This document shows positions 43,244-55,393 of a DNA stretch of 64,000 nt, in pieces (positions within the stretch are counted from its first letter, which is position 1; each line of letters begins with the position of its first letter). A program made the translations under genes and the position numbers. This DNA comes from Akanthomyces muscarius (taxonomy: Eukaryota > Ascomycota > Sordariomycetes > Hypocreales > Cordycipitaceae): the NCBI RefSeq assembly GCF_028009165.1, contig NC_079245.1, positions 3,534,001-3,598,000 on the forward strand, written 5' to 3'. Under the pieces are notes generated by a model, which saw only the letters and a program-made list of their open reading frames with translations, searched no databases and was not told the DNA's origin.

Positions 43244-46200
43244 CTAGCCTTGGTAGTTATCCCAGTCGTCCACATGCTCAATCTGGCCACCCGCCATGTG
43301 CAGTGTGCGATTGGTGTCGGCGATAGTTTCTTCACGATGCGCGACCACAATGATCGTACAACCTCGAAAATACTCCACCATCATTTCCCGCACGATTTGA
43401 TCTCGCCAGGTGTCCACATTTGCCGTCGCCTCATCGACCAGCACGAGCTTGCTGCCTGTCAAGCGCCTGCGCACGACTGCTCTTGCGATACATAGCAATT
43501 GTTTCTCTCCGTACGAGTATCCGACCTCCTCCAGCACGGCATCCAGGCCACCTTTGCGAGGAAGTCGGTCCCAAATCCGCAGCCTTATTAGAGTCTCTCG
43601 GACAATTTGGTCTCTCCTCTCGGCTTCTGCCTGCTGGTCCACGTCCAGCTTGGCCGGCTTTGTCTCGCCCCAAGACTTGTCGTATGGAAGCAGGTTATCT
43701 CGAACTGTCCCGTCCAGTTCGACCAACTCTTGAGTAATGGTTATAATGCGGGAGCGAAGCTCATCAGGATCAGCAGTTTTGACGTCGATGCCGTCGATGC
43801 TAATAGTGCCGTCGTACTCCAAGAACCCAAGGATTGCGTACAGGAGAGAAGACTTGCCGCTGCCAGTGCGTCCCATGACGCCAATCTTCTTTCCGGGCTC
43901 AATGAAGAGTTCTATTTGTCGAAGAACGTCGGGCTCTTGGCTACCGTCATCTACTTTGTAGCGAGCGACAACATCTTGGAAAATGACCTCGCCCCGGGAA
44001 GGCCAGTTTTCTGGCAGGTTCGTCTCTCCTACCTTCTTCTCCGTGGGGGTATCTCTCATAAAGTTTCGCAACCTCGCTAGAGAGCCAACCGAAATTTCCA
44101 TCGCAGTCCAAGCATTGATGACCATGTTGAAACCAGTACCGAGAGTGATGAGGTTCAGGAATGCAAGACCTGCAGCATTCGCCGAGGTTGAGTCCTTTAC
44201 ATAGAGTGCAAGGACTGACAGTGTGAGTGCCATTAATGCGACAACAAGGTCTAGCATAAGCGAAAGGAATGCTTGCGAAGCCAGAAGGAAGTAATATGGC
44301 TTTTGCGATTGGTCCAGGATGTACAAGCAACGCGCAAAGTCATGTTCTTGCGTGCGAAATGCGCGTATATAGACAATGCCGGTGCCAATGTCACGCAGGG
44401 ATCTGACCAGGGGCGCTTTGGCTTCAATCTCGAGAAGTCGAAGCTGGCGAGACGTGCGAAGGTAGTACCTCTGTATGAAGAAAAGGAAGCCAAAGACCAC
44501 AGGCAAGATCGCTGACATGTATGTTGCGCCCGCGAGGATGGCTCCAATGTTTATCAGCACAGCGAATGAAAAGTAAAGCACTGAGTACACCTTGGCCGGT
44601 ACACGCTTGGATAATCCTTCCATGTCTTCACTGTATCGATTCAAGAGAGATCCCGAGTCAGTAGAGCTTAAAAACCCCAGCGTAGCTCGTGTTACCACAC
44701 TTGTGAGTCGCTCATGTAGCCCAATAGAAGCACGCGGTGCTAATTTGATGAACATGCTGTACAAACAGAGACTCGAGAGCACACCGGCGCTCGCAGATAT
44801 CAAGGCGTATCCGATAAGGAACTTCCTGTTCCCTGGGGCAAAGTCGATCCAAAGCCTCAAATAAATGGGCGAGAAAGACTCGGCCAGTGCCATCAAGAAG
44901 AGCAAAAGAGTGAAAACGAACATTGATACGCGCCCAATTGTATCGATCCAGAGAAGATATAGACTCTTGCTGCCCTTTCGGCGCGAGTCATTCTCACGTT
45001 GAACACCAGCATTTGGTGGGCCTGGTTCATGCTTAAGCTGGTTCAGGGTGGGCGCTTCCTCGACCGGAAGGTCCTCTTCTTCTCCCAGAAAGCCTTGGCG
45101 GATAAGGCAAGCGACCTGCTTCTGCACTTTGCCATTAGATTGACACTTCTCGAACGAGATATTCCCATTGCCGTCAAAGAGGAGAAGGTTGTCGGCAACA
45201 TCGATGCACTCTGGTAAGTAGCTAGAGAGCACCACTGTACAATTCAGCTGCCGAAGGAGGCCCCCTCTACCGCAGAGGTTAGACAGGATCTCAATAGCTG
45301 TTCGCTTATCGAGAGCACTGAATACATCATCGAAGATGATCGCCTCAGTTCGCGCGTACACAGCTCGGGCAATTCCAATCCGTTGGCGCTGTCCGCCACT
45401 CAGAGCAATGCCACCGCTGCCAATGACATAGTGCTCGCCGTTCGGCAGTCGCTTGAGGTCCTCAAGCAGCTTACAGTATGTGATGACCGTATTGAACCAA
45501 GCGGGCTCATACTTGCAGGCACCAACGATGCAGGCACGAACCGTGTCGTTTGGTAGGTATGCCTCTTGACCGCAGACAGCTATAGCCCCAACTGTTCCAT
45601 CGACGTAGATTTTCCCTTCGAGAACTTCCGCTTCGCCCAGCATGCTCTCAGCAAAGGTCGTCTTTCCAGAACCTGTAGGGCCGAACATCGACGTGACGGT
45701 CCCATTCTCGATAGAGAAGTCTACATTTGAGAGAACTGCCTCGTCTGATCCACGGGGAGCAAGAGTGGCCTTCTCAAAGCAGAACACAGGGAATGTCGTC
45801 TGCGCACCGGAGCTCTCTGGGGTAACTCGTATTCCAGAAGATGATTCCTTTTCATTTTCTTGCGATGTGTTAGGGCATGTGCGATAGATTGTACGCATGT
45901 CTTGATGTTCATCTTGACATAGGAATTTCTGAAATCTCTCAAAGCACCCCAGCATCGACATGGCCGATGGGTAAATTCTTAAGAGACTTGCGAGTGGCGA
46001 TTGCACCAGCGTCACGATACCCAGGGTAGGATAAAGGATTTCCGCATCGATCGTATCTCCAAACATACCGGTGTATACCCCGGTCACGACGACAAGTACA
46101 GGCGTCATTCTATCAACCACAACAGCCGCTCCGGTTGATAGCGCGTGGACGCGGCGGAATCTCCTTGATGCAATGGTCTCAACAACTCGGAGATCTTGAA

Positions 46201-47638
46201 CGAATTGCGCAATTTTGGGGCCAAGGCCAAGGCATTTGATTGCTGGAAGCTGCGCGAGGACTTGTGAAGTTTTTGCCACTCTCACTTGAATGTGTTCATT
46301 CCAGTACATCATAGCTGACGAGGAGTATTTTCCAAAGATGTAACCCATGGCGAGGGTTATGATGAGCGGAGCAAACAGGACCAGGCAGGACTGGTGAATG
46401 AAGCGGGCTAGGAAATACATCCCGAGGCCCGATTCGATAATTGCAAATGGAATTTCGATGCAATTGGGGATGCCGGCGGCGATGTTCTCGAAATCGGCAC
46501 TCATCAGAGTTATTCCCGCTTGCTTTTTTGCTTCAGAAGTCTTCAGACGAAATGACTTATCATAGACTTGAGACATCAAAGCGCCACGCGCTCGAGTGAC
46601 CAGGCGATTTTTTAAATGCGTAGTAGTTACCCGAAATATTGCAGCTCCTCCGAATGACAACACCGTCGCTCCAACAAGGCCGCCTTTCTCGTCGTCATCT
46701 GGCCTTTGGATGGAGCTAATCACGTCAGACATGACGAACGGTTGGGCGAACATGCAGCCGGTGAGAAGTAGCCGAGGAATGGCAATGAGGAGAATGGACC
46801 ATTTGAACATATAGCAGCAGGAAAGAAACAGAGAGTTCTTCGACGTTCTTCTTGAAGTTGGCCAGTAGCCTGATAGACTGTAGAAGAGGTTCCTCGCAGC
46901 GAACTCAATACCGAGGTTGCTCATGTCGTCCATGGCAAGTACGCCTCGATATCCAGTGCGCATCATTGGCTGAAGGAAAAGGAAAAACAGTCTACTAAAA
47001 AACCCACTAGTAGCTTCGCCCTCAGATAGAGTGCGAAGCTTGGGGTCAATGATGAGGTTCGTTTTCGGTATTTCCTCGAGGATTACCAAGGCAAGTCGCA
47101 CGGCGCAAGTAGCTGCCGCAACAGCCCCAGAGGTAGTCAGATCGCGCTTGAAGTATGAGCGACTCTTGGTCCCGTCTATGAGAGTGCCTATCGCAAGATA
47201 GAGGCCGAGCAGTGTCGAGGTTCTGATCGCATGTCGGTGCTCAACATACACCACAGCAGCGATAGTCACAGCGGCAACAAGTTCGAGCACTGCAGCCGCG
47301 TCCGTTGTATCCGTACGAGTCGTCGATAGACAGCGCAATACCACGCTGACAAGCTCCAAAACACACAGGACAAAGGTGACACCCTGCGGACAGTGCTATT
47401 AGTTCCTAACTGTTCAGCCAAAACGGACTGTGAGCATTCGACATACCACTTTTGTCCATAGCAATTTGTTCTGACGAATACGGGCATTGGTCTGACGGTA
47501 ATGCAGAATAATGGCAGGGCCAAACAAGATGAACGAGCTCGATGGTAGGATCTGGAGGATACTCTCCTCGAAGACCAAGCTGAAGTCGAAGATGGGAAAG
47601 CCATGCGGCCAGAACACGTTGTCTGCGAGCGAGAACAT
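43244..47638 (-). CDS. ABCC-type (MRP) full ABC transporter
   Basis: Exporter with TMD0-TMD1-NBD1-TMD2-NBD2 order. Two exons (47447-47638 and 43244-47383; 63-bp intron) give 1443 residues; exon 1 carries SLADNVFWPHGF and FDFSLVFEESILQILPSS, the usual opening of fungal ABCC proteins. NBD1 is complete: Walker A GPTGSGKT, signature LSGGQRQRIG, Walker B IIFDDVFSALD (Asp where the catalytic Glu normally sits, usual for this family). NBD2 has Walker A GRTGSGKS, Walker B LVLVDEATANVD and H-loop VVAHRE, but its signature reads YSYGEKQLLC, with Glu replacing Gln and no LS. Such proteins export drugs, conjugates or metabolites from the plasma or vacuolar membrane. No metabolite cluster is adjacent, so a general detoxification role is plausible. 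A further upstream exon is possible. Confidence 0.92.
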
Positions 47639-48175
47639 CCTTTGGGCACGCTGCAAAGGCAGCCGGAACGAAAGATCTGGAAACGAAGAATGACCAGGAA
47701 CAGTTGGTTGGCTCAGACACGGGAGGAGATCGGTGGTGGCAGAAATGTCAGGCTATATGCGGGGGATAGTGGTGGGCTGGGGGCGGGCTTAGGCCCGCGG
47801 CCGATTGCTCAAAGGTTCCCGAGAGTACCCCTTGGTCAATTTCCTTGGTTGGTTCAAACTGGCCTTTTTTGAGATGCATGTATTTACAAGCTGAGCTGCG
47901 CATAATACGACGCTACTGCGGTCACTCGAGCTAGGGCCGACTGTGCCGCATAGCTGGCCAATTTATTGCCCTCCTCTCAGCGAAAGCTGGTCGAAAGCTG
48001 CAAGACTCTGCACTGCAGCATTTCTTTTCACCTGGTTTCGCTTGTGAATTACTGGGAGAATGTCGACTTTCTTCAATTTCAACGCTCTAGTAGCTAAATC
48101 TATGTCGCGGGAAAGACAGCAGAAGATAAGATACACTAGAGGACTTCAAGTGTATTGCTGAGGATAGCCCCGCGA
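47639..48175. other. Intergenic between the ABCC promoter and the small secreted gene
   Basis: Likely ABCC promoter; nothing recognised. Confidence 0.55.
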
Positions 48176-48353
48176 TTACACAGCAGCCTCGGTAGTGTCG
48201 ATAGCAGAAGCATCACCGCCTCCATGGTATTCTGTTGCCCAGTCAGATTTGTTGTGCCGCTTCCGAGCGGGTACGGGGAGACTTACGCGGGCTGGCAGAA
48301 GCAGGTGCAAGTAAGGCGACGACGGCCACAAGTAGAATCTGGGTTGCAGACAT
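48176..48353 (-). CDS. Tiny secreted protein, 40 residues, two exons
   Basis: Exon 1 (48287-48353) encodes MSATQILLVAVVALLAPASA, an excellent signal peptide with likely cleavage after ASA. A 55-bp intron (gtaagt ... gcaacag) joins in phase 1 to exon 2 (48176-48231), ending in a TAA. The mature peptide would be about 19-20 residues, Gly/Ala/Asp-rich with one Tyr and one His and no Cys. No CAAX box, Kex2 sites or repeats, so it is not an obvious pheromone. Support comes from the signal peptide, the consensus splice sites and clean phase; there is no homology that I recognise. Neither exon is long enough to show up as an ordinary open reading frame. Confidence 0.6.
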
Positions 48354-50814
48354 GGTGCTGAAGAACAGTGAATCGCAGTTGTGCAGCAAGCTGTTTGAGG
48401 TGGGTGGTTGAATGAAGAGGGGAAGAGAGAAGAGCGGCGCGCCACAGTACAAGAAGTTGTCCTACGTCCAAAGTACCAATTGCCAGTTAAACGACGGAGA
48501 CTTTGGATGTAACCCTGTCCGTAGACCGGGCTATCGCCCAGGTTTAAATCTCGGGCTTCTCGCTAGCGAATGGGCCTTTGAAGATTACCCATAAGCGGGG
48601 GTCGTTGGAAGGTGGTGGTGGTGTGACCATGGGCGGCAACTGGTAGCTATCTTTGCTAGCGAGTACATAACTCGTATCTTAAAAATCCGTAGCTTGTTCT
48701 GGATTGCTGCAGGTCGAAGGGTAGGGCGGCTACCCAGAATGGCTGGAGGCAGCGGTATCCTGCGATACTTGAAGGCCATAAAGGCGGAACACGGCAAGAC
48801 ATGCTCACTTCCTTGCCACTTCAGCGCCGCATCGCACCTATCTCGTCGATGCAAAAGCAGGCTTACACACACATGACACTCAATGAATCGGCTTTGGGCG
48901 CACAAAGCCCCCGCGAGGTTGCAATGGGCCGTTTCTGGCAATATCGCCGTGTGACCGACGCGAGCACATTCTTCTTGTTGGTAGCATCGCCGGTGGATCG
49001 CATCAGGTCGCAGCGCCATAACACTAGCTTGATATAGATAAATGGCAGCGCCACCAGACGCCATTCAATGTAGGACAGTGGACCGCAGCCTCGTTGATGT
49101 TGCACTACAGAAATGGGCGGAAGGGGGTCTATGGATATTCCGCCAGCGTTGGCAGCCTGGCAGATCTGGTTTCTACCAGTAAGCCAGCAAACAGGCAAAC
49201 CCTACGTGCCATACCGTCCATCTTGCTTGTTTTCTTACCTTTTTACGCTCGATTCATTCAGATATACTGACCCGTAAGCCGCCAACTGGGTGCCGTTGAC
49301 TGCTGCTTTGCATTGGGCGCGTCAGAGCAGGTGGGCACCAATATCGCGGCGGGAGCCGCCCAGGATGGGGTGATTCTTTCGGACGCTAGACAAAAGTCCC
49401 TTTTGCGCGCGTGCGGGGGGGGGCGAAGGATGCACGCCATGTTCTTACCCAGCGCACGGAAGTCGCATCGACCGTTCCGGGGCTGATCGAAATTCGACCC
49501 GTCAGATAACCGCTCCCAAGAAGCAAAATTAAGCAGACCCCTTGTCTACGGCCACTTTTCTGATTGTATTGGAAGCCTGAGAGGCAGCTCAAATATGGTC
49601 GCAGCACCTTGGGCAATCAAGAGTTCCAAGCCCCTTTGAAGAAAGCATCGCAGTCGGGCCGGTCACGGGCTACTAGTGTGCCAGACCTGCTCAGCTAAAG
49701 GTCTAGCATGTGCTGCAACCTTTAATGCCGTTGGCCCAGACCAAATGGCTGTCGAAGGATTCACAGGAACGTCCTTCCTAATGCGCTCTAGTATTTGACG
49801 CCACGATTCGCTGTCCACCAACCGCCGCAAGTAGCCTCGGCCTTGATAACATCGCCTGAAAGTAGCCCCTCTGACATTACATTACATAGTCTCATGCAAA
49901 AGGCCATAGCTTAGATGCAGAGCGCTGATAACAATTCCTGCTATGTTTAGGTGGATGCCTGAGGCGCAACTGTTTGGTATAGCAGCGCTAATCCCACTGT
50001 TTCCCTCTTCGCTCTTCTGCTGTTAACTTGGCGATTGCGAGCCAAGCATCGATGCGCATCTAGTTGGGCCTCCCGTTTGAAACGCTCATGCTTCTGCCCC
50101 ACGTAGCCGCTCCAGCTCTGCAGTATGCCCCCGAACGTCTAGGGAGCCCCTGTGCTTCGCGCGCCCTGGTTTGCTGTACTTTTCGGGTAGCTGTGCTCAT
50201 ATAAAGCCGATGCTACTCAAAAGCATGCGAGTAATAAATGGATGCCAAATACTCCAATTTACCTAGATAGTGTGATAGTCAAGCTAGAGTTCTCTGCGGT
50301 CGAGAAGTTGTACAAGTTGGTGAGTGTCATTATTTAAGCTCCCGGCTGTGCAGCGCGAGTAGCTCAAGTAATACATAATTAGCGACTAGGTAGCTCAGTC
50401 TGGTGCGCTGTCACACTGCTGGCCTCTACTGAACCAACCAAAGAAACCGCCTGAGAAACCAGCTTATGAAGTGAAGCTTTAGTATTGTCCGTCTTTTTTG
50501 GGGTTCGTCTCTTTCGCGCTCACATTAGCACGCTTTTCTGTGAAGCGTTTGCATTTTTAGTTGTGTGTTCTGCGCCCTGATTCCTTCCTGAAGTCCCTGG
50601 CCCTGTCTCCTTGGCGGGCAGGCAATATGACTAGCTGGGCAGTCAACGCAACGGTTACTTTCCAGCACGGCAGATGTCTGTCTCAACTATCGCCTGAACG
50701 ACTCTGCATCTTCGCTAACTTGTGCGCTTCTTCTTTTTAGTGGAAAGAAAAGACGCGAAACGCCGCCGCACAGTTCGTCACGCTGGGGGTTGGGTTGGGC
50801 GGGACGATGATTCC
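48354..50814. other. 2.5-kb interval with no recognised gene
   Basis: Mixed composition, many short frames, none convincing. A pyrimidine-rich stretch with an acceptor-like site (ctttttag, near 50734-50741) precedes the DUF4246 ATG and may be its leader or an upstream exon boundary. No terminal repeats or transposase fragments seen. Confidence 0.5.
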
Positions 50815-53325
50815 ATGCCACCTCAGATCCCAGGGATCAACACAAGCGTCAACTTTGAGCGCCGTGTATATCTCCATTTCTCTCATGGCTTCAATTTATG
50901 GAGACAAGATCGACTGAGTCACCCAGAAATAACTATCATGCGACTCATCAACGATTTTACCGATCGAGAGGACTGGCAAATTGAGGTTGATGATTTTTCT
51001 GCTTGCCGGGAGTGGAGGGAGGAAGCGTTTACAAAGCACTTTCCAGAGAGCAGTAATCTTTGGGAATGGTGTGTTTTTGAGCTTCGGAAGAAGGCTTCCG
51101 AGTACAAAAGTCGCCGCTCCGTGTTCGTCCTGGATTCTGCATCTCGCATCTGCAAGTCTGATCGCTTGGTGAGGGGTGATTTCTTGGAGAAGCTCAAACT
51201 TGACACGCTGTTGCTCGAGCTTTCACCTTGGATGCTGCCATTTGTCTTCGAACTTTCACCTATACGAATTGATGGTCGGCCCATCACGCTGGACAACTTC
51301 TTAGATTCCATGACGATTGGAGACCTTTGTCCTCGCTCAAACTGGGGGTCTGATCGTTTAAATAATGGCGATCCTGAGTACTACTCGGGGAAGTCGCAAT
51401 GGCTGGCAACAGATGTCAAATTTTCAGAGAAAAACGGCAGTGTCAGCATCATTTCCCCTATCAACAATCTACATCCAATCAAACATAAGGCTGTTTACAG
51501 TGCAGTCGAGCATCTAGTGTCCGACTTGATCGACGATTGGAATGAGATACTGCTGTATAAAAGTCTGGCCCGAGGCGTCTCGCGCATTATGCCTAGGCTC
51601 TATAGATGCGCCGCTTGTTCTGCTGGTACTTGCGCCTTATGTTCGTGTTCAGTCGGCTTTCGCGAATACTCAGCCTGGGCGAACGACCGGGAAAGTAATG
51701 CTGCTCCAGATGACTGGCACGAACGCAGGTGGAATCCGGTCATGGCCCTCGATGGTCAATACATCAGTTCGAGAAAAATATACGACAAAGTTTCTCTACG
51801 CGACGGCTTTAAAGATCGAGGGTTGCAGATCTATGTGGAGATTTCGACTATTAAGCTTGACTCAGATGGCTCTGTTTCAACAGATAGCATACAGTAAGTT
51901 AGCGTCAGCTAAGGATGTGCTAGTTTTCATATTCTAATTACATCTCTTAGGCATCTTAGCTGGAATCTTAACGGCAATCGAAATGAAAGGATTGTTGCTA
52001 CAACACTTATATGCTTACGTCGAGAGAACATCGCCTCTGTCTCTGGTGGCATCTCATTCAGGACCGAGACGAGGCGCAACATATGGGAGGACAGACTAAA
52101 CGAGTGCCGAGATTCAAACCAAGAAGTGGTCGCCGGTTCCTCTTCTGCACCTCCTATTAGTGGTGCAGCTGCATCAGGCTCTCCCCAGCCTGAAGACAGA
52201 GAACGAACGCCCGTTTTCCAGGAGCTTGGCACCGTTAGACTACCGGAGGGCAGGATGGTCACATACCCTAATACACTTCAGCACAAGTTTGAATCGCCCA
52301 CGTTGGAAGAACCTTACAAGCCTGGCAGCTTGCAGTTTATGCATATTCATCTTGTGGATCCCCATTATGTCGTGTGCTCGACGCGTTTTGTGCCGCCCCA
52401 AAGCCTCGACTGGTGGAAGGAAGCGATTGACTATGAAAAAATATGCCTTGAAAACCGGATTCCTCGCGAACTTTCTCATTATATTATCGAATATATGCTT
52501 GTGCCTGAAAGATGGTTGAACAGAAAAAAGAAGAGAGTTCGTGGTCTCCAAAATTATTGGCAGACCTTTCCTCTCTCCTTTAACAAAGGTGGCGATGTCA
52601 GCCAGCCGCGTCAGCCGTCTGAGGCGCATCAGCCGCCAATTAGGTATGAGTCGGGGTTGCGCAGAAGACAAGACGCCCTGCAAAGACATGAGAGGGTCAT
52701 GAGGGCTGTGAACGGGCCGAAGAGGCATAGCCCGCCTCGGGCTTTTACGGTATGGATGCAAAGCAGACTCAGAGACCCGAAGCCTTTTGATGGTGATGAA
52801 AGCGATTCCGAGGACCTGGCTTCCATTCTTGCCCCGGAGGCAAATGATGCCGATGCAGACTGGATCGGAAACGATGCTGCGAATAGCGTTCAAGACGTTG
52901 AAGATGACTCGATTGCGGACTTTGACTCTCCTTTCACCGTTGCTATCTCGTCCGGCAGTGAAGGAAGCACTGATGGGGAAGAGGGAACCTCGAGCGCAGA
53001 TGAGCACGGGCACGGAAACGGGGGCAGTAACTCTGACGGAGATGATGGTAATGACGGTGACGGTGAGCGAGGTAGTCACGAAGCCCACAGCGGCGGCGAT
53101 CCTGCGGTAGCGGCGGTGCGGCCAGGTGAAGCCGCTGCGGAGGACTCTGAAGAGGAGAACTATTTCGATGCGTTGTACGGTTTGGCTTCAGCAGAGCTTG
53201 TGGAAATAGAGGCGATGGCGCAACCAGCCCAAGAGGAGGAGCCATTCCGAGAGGCAGAGTTGGAGTCGTTGTATGATGATGCCATGTCTCAGGCGGACGA
53301 GATGGAGCTGTACGACATCGATTAG
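50815..53325 (+). CDS. DUF4246-family protein with long acidic C-terminus
   Basis: Two exons (50815-51893 and 51951-53325, 57-bp intron) give 817 residues. The family core is recognisable: EITIMRLINDFTDREDWQIE, SPWMLPFVFELSPIRIDGRP, SIISPINNLHPIKHKAVYSA, and PNTLQHKFESP followed by FMHIHLVDPHY. In typical members I recall a GGSWHVEG..NE.I motif that may bind metal; here it reads HLSWNLNGNRNERI, so both the His and the Glu are absent. A Cys-rich patch (YRCAACSAGTCALCSC) is also unusual. The last 200 residues are highly acidic (SDSEDLASI, SEEENYFDAL, ending MELYDID). Function of the family is unknown; this member may be non-catalytic. An upstream exon cannot be ruled out. Confidence 0.85.
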
Positions 53326-54481
53326 TCTCCCAGTCCGATTTATCTTGATTTGATCTGTTTGGAGACTGTCTGTATAGTGTTTTTTCCAAGCTAGTTTGTT
53401 AACTGAATGTGATATTGCACATCCATGGCGACAATTGGAAGCGCCACCGCCTAGCGCAAGTGTGCCTCTAACTCGTTGAACTGCCTACTGTGAAGATCTT
53501 GACGTGCTTGCAGGTCGTGTAGAGCCCACGAGAGCAGCGCACTGAGAACGGGAAGCTCAATCGCGCTTGCTTGCGGCACGCTCAGCTCTGCAAAAGTCAT
53601 GAGACATGTATTTAGTTGATAGTGAGCCCGTCACGAGTTACCAGTGGCGCGTCACAGGCTTGGTGAAGGGAGGCGCAGTTGCGCACCTAAAATAGCAACA
53701 TGATCGCCCTAGCTAGTGCCGACGCCAGATGGGCTCAGAGAGCCTTGGGCACGCAGATGCCGGCACTTGGCTGGGTCCTTGGGGCTCTGCCTGGCGGCGC
53801 AGCCTTATTTCATTCCTGCGCAGGGACCTTGCATGAGGGATGGGCAACCTACCCTGCATTGCACATCTCTTGGGAGAAGAATGATGAATGTGAGCGGCGA
53901 GAATAGTTCTTTCTGATATTTCACGCGTTGAGGCTACAATAAATACTTTAGGCAGCTTCTGAAAGTGGACATGGCTATTCTCTTTGCGGTAGATGTGACA
54001 TTTGTGGTGCGTTGTTTCGGGCTGACGTTTCGGATGGTGAGGCTTCCGGGGCCGCTCGAGATGGCAGGGATCAGGGAACGACCAGGCTCGGAGACAATGG
54101 GAGGGCAGAATGCAGTCTGTCATGTAATAAAGAAAGTCAATGTCCACTGACGGGCAGTCGTCTTGCCTCTTGGCTTTTGCACTGTACACATTTGACTTTT
54201 TCGCTGCACTGAAACCCCAACGGCGTCATCCTCTTTGCGGAGTGACATCACGCCTCTGGATCCGCACGGTAGTTACTAGCCTGAACGATCCGACACAATC
54301 CAGGCCATTGGCGGCGCAATGCGGTCAGACTAGAGTGCGCACGACTATGTTAATGTGACTACGCAATTTCAGTTGCTTACATTGTACACTGAATCGCACA
54401 GGGAAGACGAGCTGAGCACGGCGTCCACGGAACGCTCCTACGGCACCCATTTACACCGACCGACGCGGCCGACACAAAACC
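53326..54481. other. Intergenic between DUF4246 and DUF7053-like genes
   Basis: Contains a minus-strand 49-codon open frame (53451-53600, listed) and otherwise nothing recognised. Confidence 0.5.
53451..53600 (-). other. Possible C-terminal exon or gene fragment (minus strand)
   Basis: A 49-residue frame with protein-like, amphipathic composition (SVPQASAIELPVLSALLSWA, LHDLQARQDLHSRQFNELEA) is preceded by an intron-like sequence: gtaact near 53644, ctaaat, then cttttgcag. The upstream side shows no open frame with an ATG that joins it. It may be the remnant of a decayed gene or chance. Confidence 0.25.
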
Positions 54482-55393
54482 ATGTTGAAAAAGTCGAGCT
54501 TCACGACCGTCACCCCTCTGCCGGCGGGCATGACGCGCCAGGCCGCCGTCGCCTTTCTGCAGGACCACCCGGCCATGGTCGACCTGAACCCGCTCGTGAC
54601 GGACCGGCAGCGCATCCCGCCGCCGTCGAGCGCGCCGGCCGACGAGCGCGCCTGCGTGTGGTACCTCGTCACCGACAGGATCGCCTACCTGCCCGGCGGG
54701 CTCGCCAGCGGCTCCGTCAGCTACCGGTGCGCGTTCCTGGACCTGGCGGACGTCGGGCTGCAGACGCACTGCTACGCGCCCATGGGCGTGGACCTGCGCA
54801 CGCGGTGGTCCGTCGGGGGCAGCGCGCCCGGCGAGCCGCGCGAGCGCGCCGAGCTGGGCATCGGCGCGCCGCCCTCGGGGCTGTACCTGCGCGAGGACAC
54901 GGAGCTGCGGTGCAGCGTCGTCCTGGCCGCGTTTGTCAAGAGGACGCTCAAGGAGTCGCACAAGCGGCTCGTCGAGAGCCTGACGCGGCGCGGCGCGCGC
55001 GAGGCGCAGGAAAAGACCGACAGGGAGCGGCTGCTCCTGGGCATCGAGCGGGACGAGGAGGAGGCCCGGCGGGGCGTGGAGAGAGAGCACAAGAAGAAGC
55101 ACAGGGCCAGCAGCTACTACGTGCAAAGGGAGGCCGAGGCGGACCGTCGCGCTGCGGCGGCGACTGCAACGCAGGCCGTGGAATGCCCGAGGAATGCAAA
55201 CAGTCAGCGATACTACAGCCACAGGGAAGAGGAGCAGGGTCACGCGTCGCAGGATGGCCGGACGTCGTTGCATGGCATGCATGTCGGTGGTGGGATCGGC
55301 AATAGCTACGGCGGATATCAGCAGCAGCAAAACAAAGCACAGCCGCAGTACCTTGAAGCGGGTGTAGGTCGCGATGCAGCCGAGCTGCCATAG
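54482..55393 (+). CDS. DUF7053-like conserved fungal protein
   Basis: Single exon, 303 residues, very GC-rich. The N-terminal 165 residues form one conserved domain: FTTVTPLPAGMTRQAAVAFL, HPAMVDLNPLVTDRQRIPPP, WYLVTDRIAYLPGGLASGSV, LQTHCYAPMGVDLRTRWSVG and GLYLREDTELRCSVVLAAFV. This is the pattern I associate with fungal DUF7053 proteins, which have an SRPBCC/START-like look. The remaining 140 residues are charged coiled-coil-like (EAQEKTDRERLLLGIERDEE) followed by a Gln-rich tail. No signal peptide. A lipid- or ligand-binding fold is an inference; no function is known. Tail-to-tail with the CCG-6-like gene. Confidence 0.82.
   Translation: MLKKSSFTTVTPLPAGMTRQAAVAFLQDHPAMVDLNPLVTDRQRIPPPSSAPADERACVWYLVTDRIAYLPGGLASGSVSYRCAFLDLADVGLQTHCYAPMGVDLRTRWSVGGSAPGEPRERAELGIGAPPSGLYLREDTELRCSVVLAAFVKRTLKESHKRLVESLTRRGAREAQEKTDRERLLLGIERDEEEARRGVEREHKKKHRASSYYVQREAEADRRAAAATATQAVECPRNANSQRYYSHREEEQGHASQDGRTSLHGMHVGGGIGNSYGGYQQQQNKAQPQYLEAGVGRDAAELP

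Noticed and set aside
19093..47638. Secondary-metabolite cluster formed by AKR, acyltransferase and ABCC transporter
   Set aside because: They are spread over 28 kb and separated by essential housekeeping genes, with no synthase or pathway regulator.
48585..49064. 159-codon minus-strand frame
   Set aside because: No recognisable domain, signal peptide or supporting splice sites; composition looks random.
50383..50450. tRNA-like A box (tagctcagtctgg)
   Set aside because: No B box, no acceptor or T-arm pairing downstream.
53713..54189. 158-codon minus-strand frame
   Set aside because: Arg/His/Pro-rich random-looking composition and no family resemblance.
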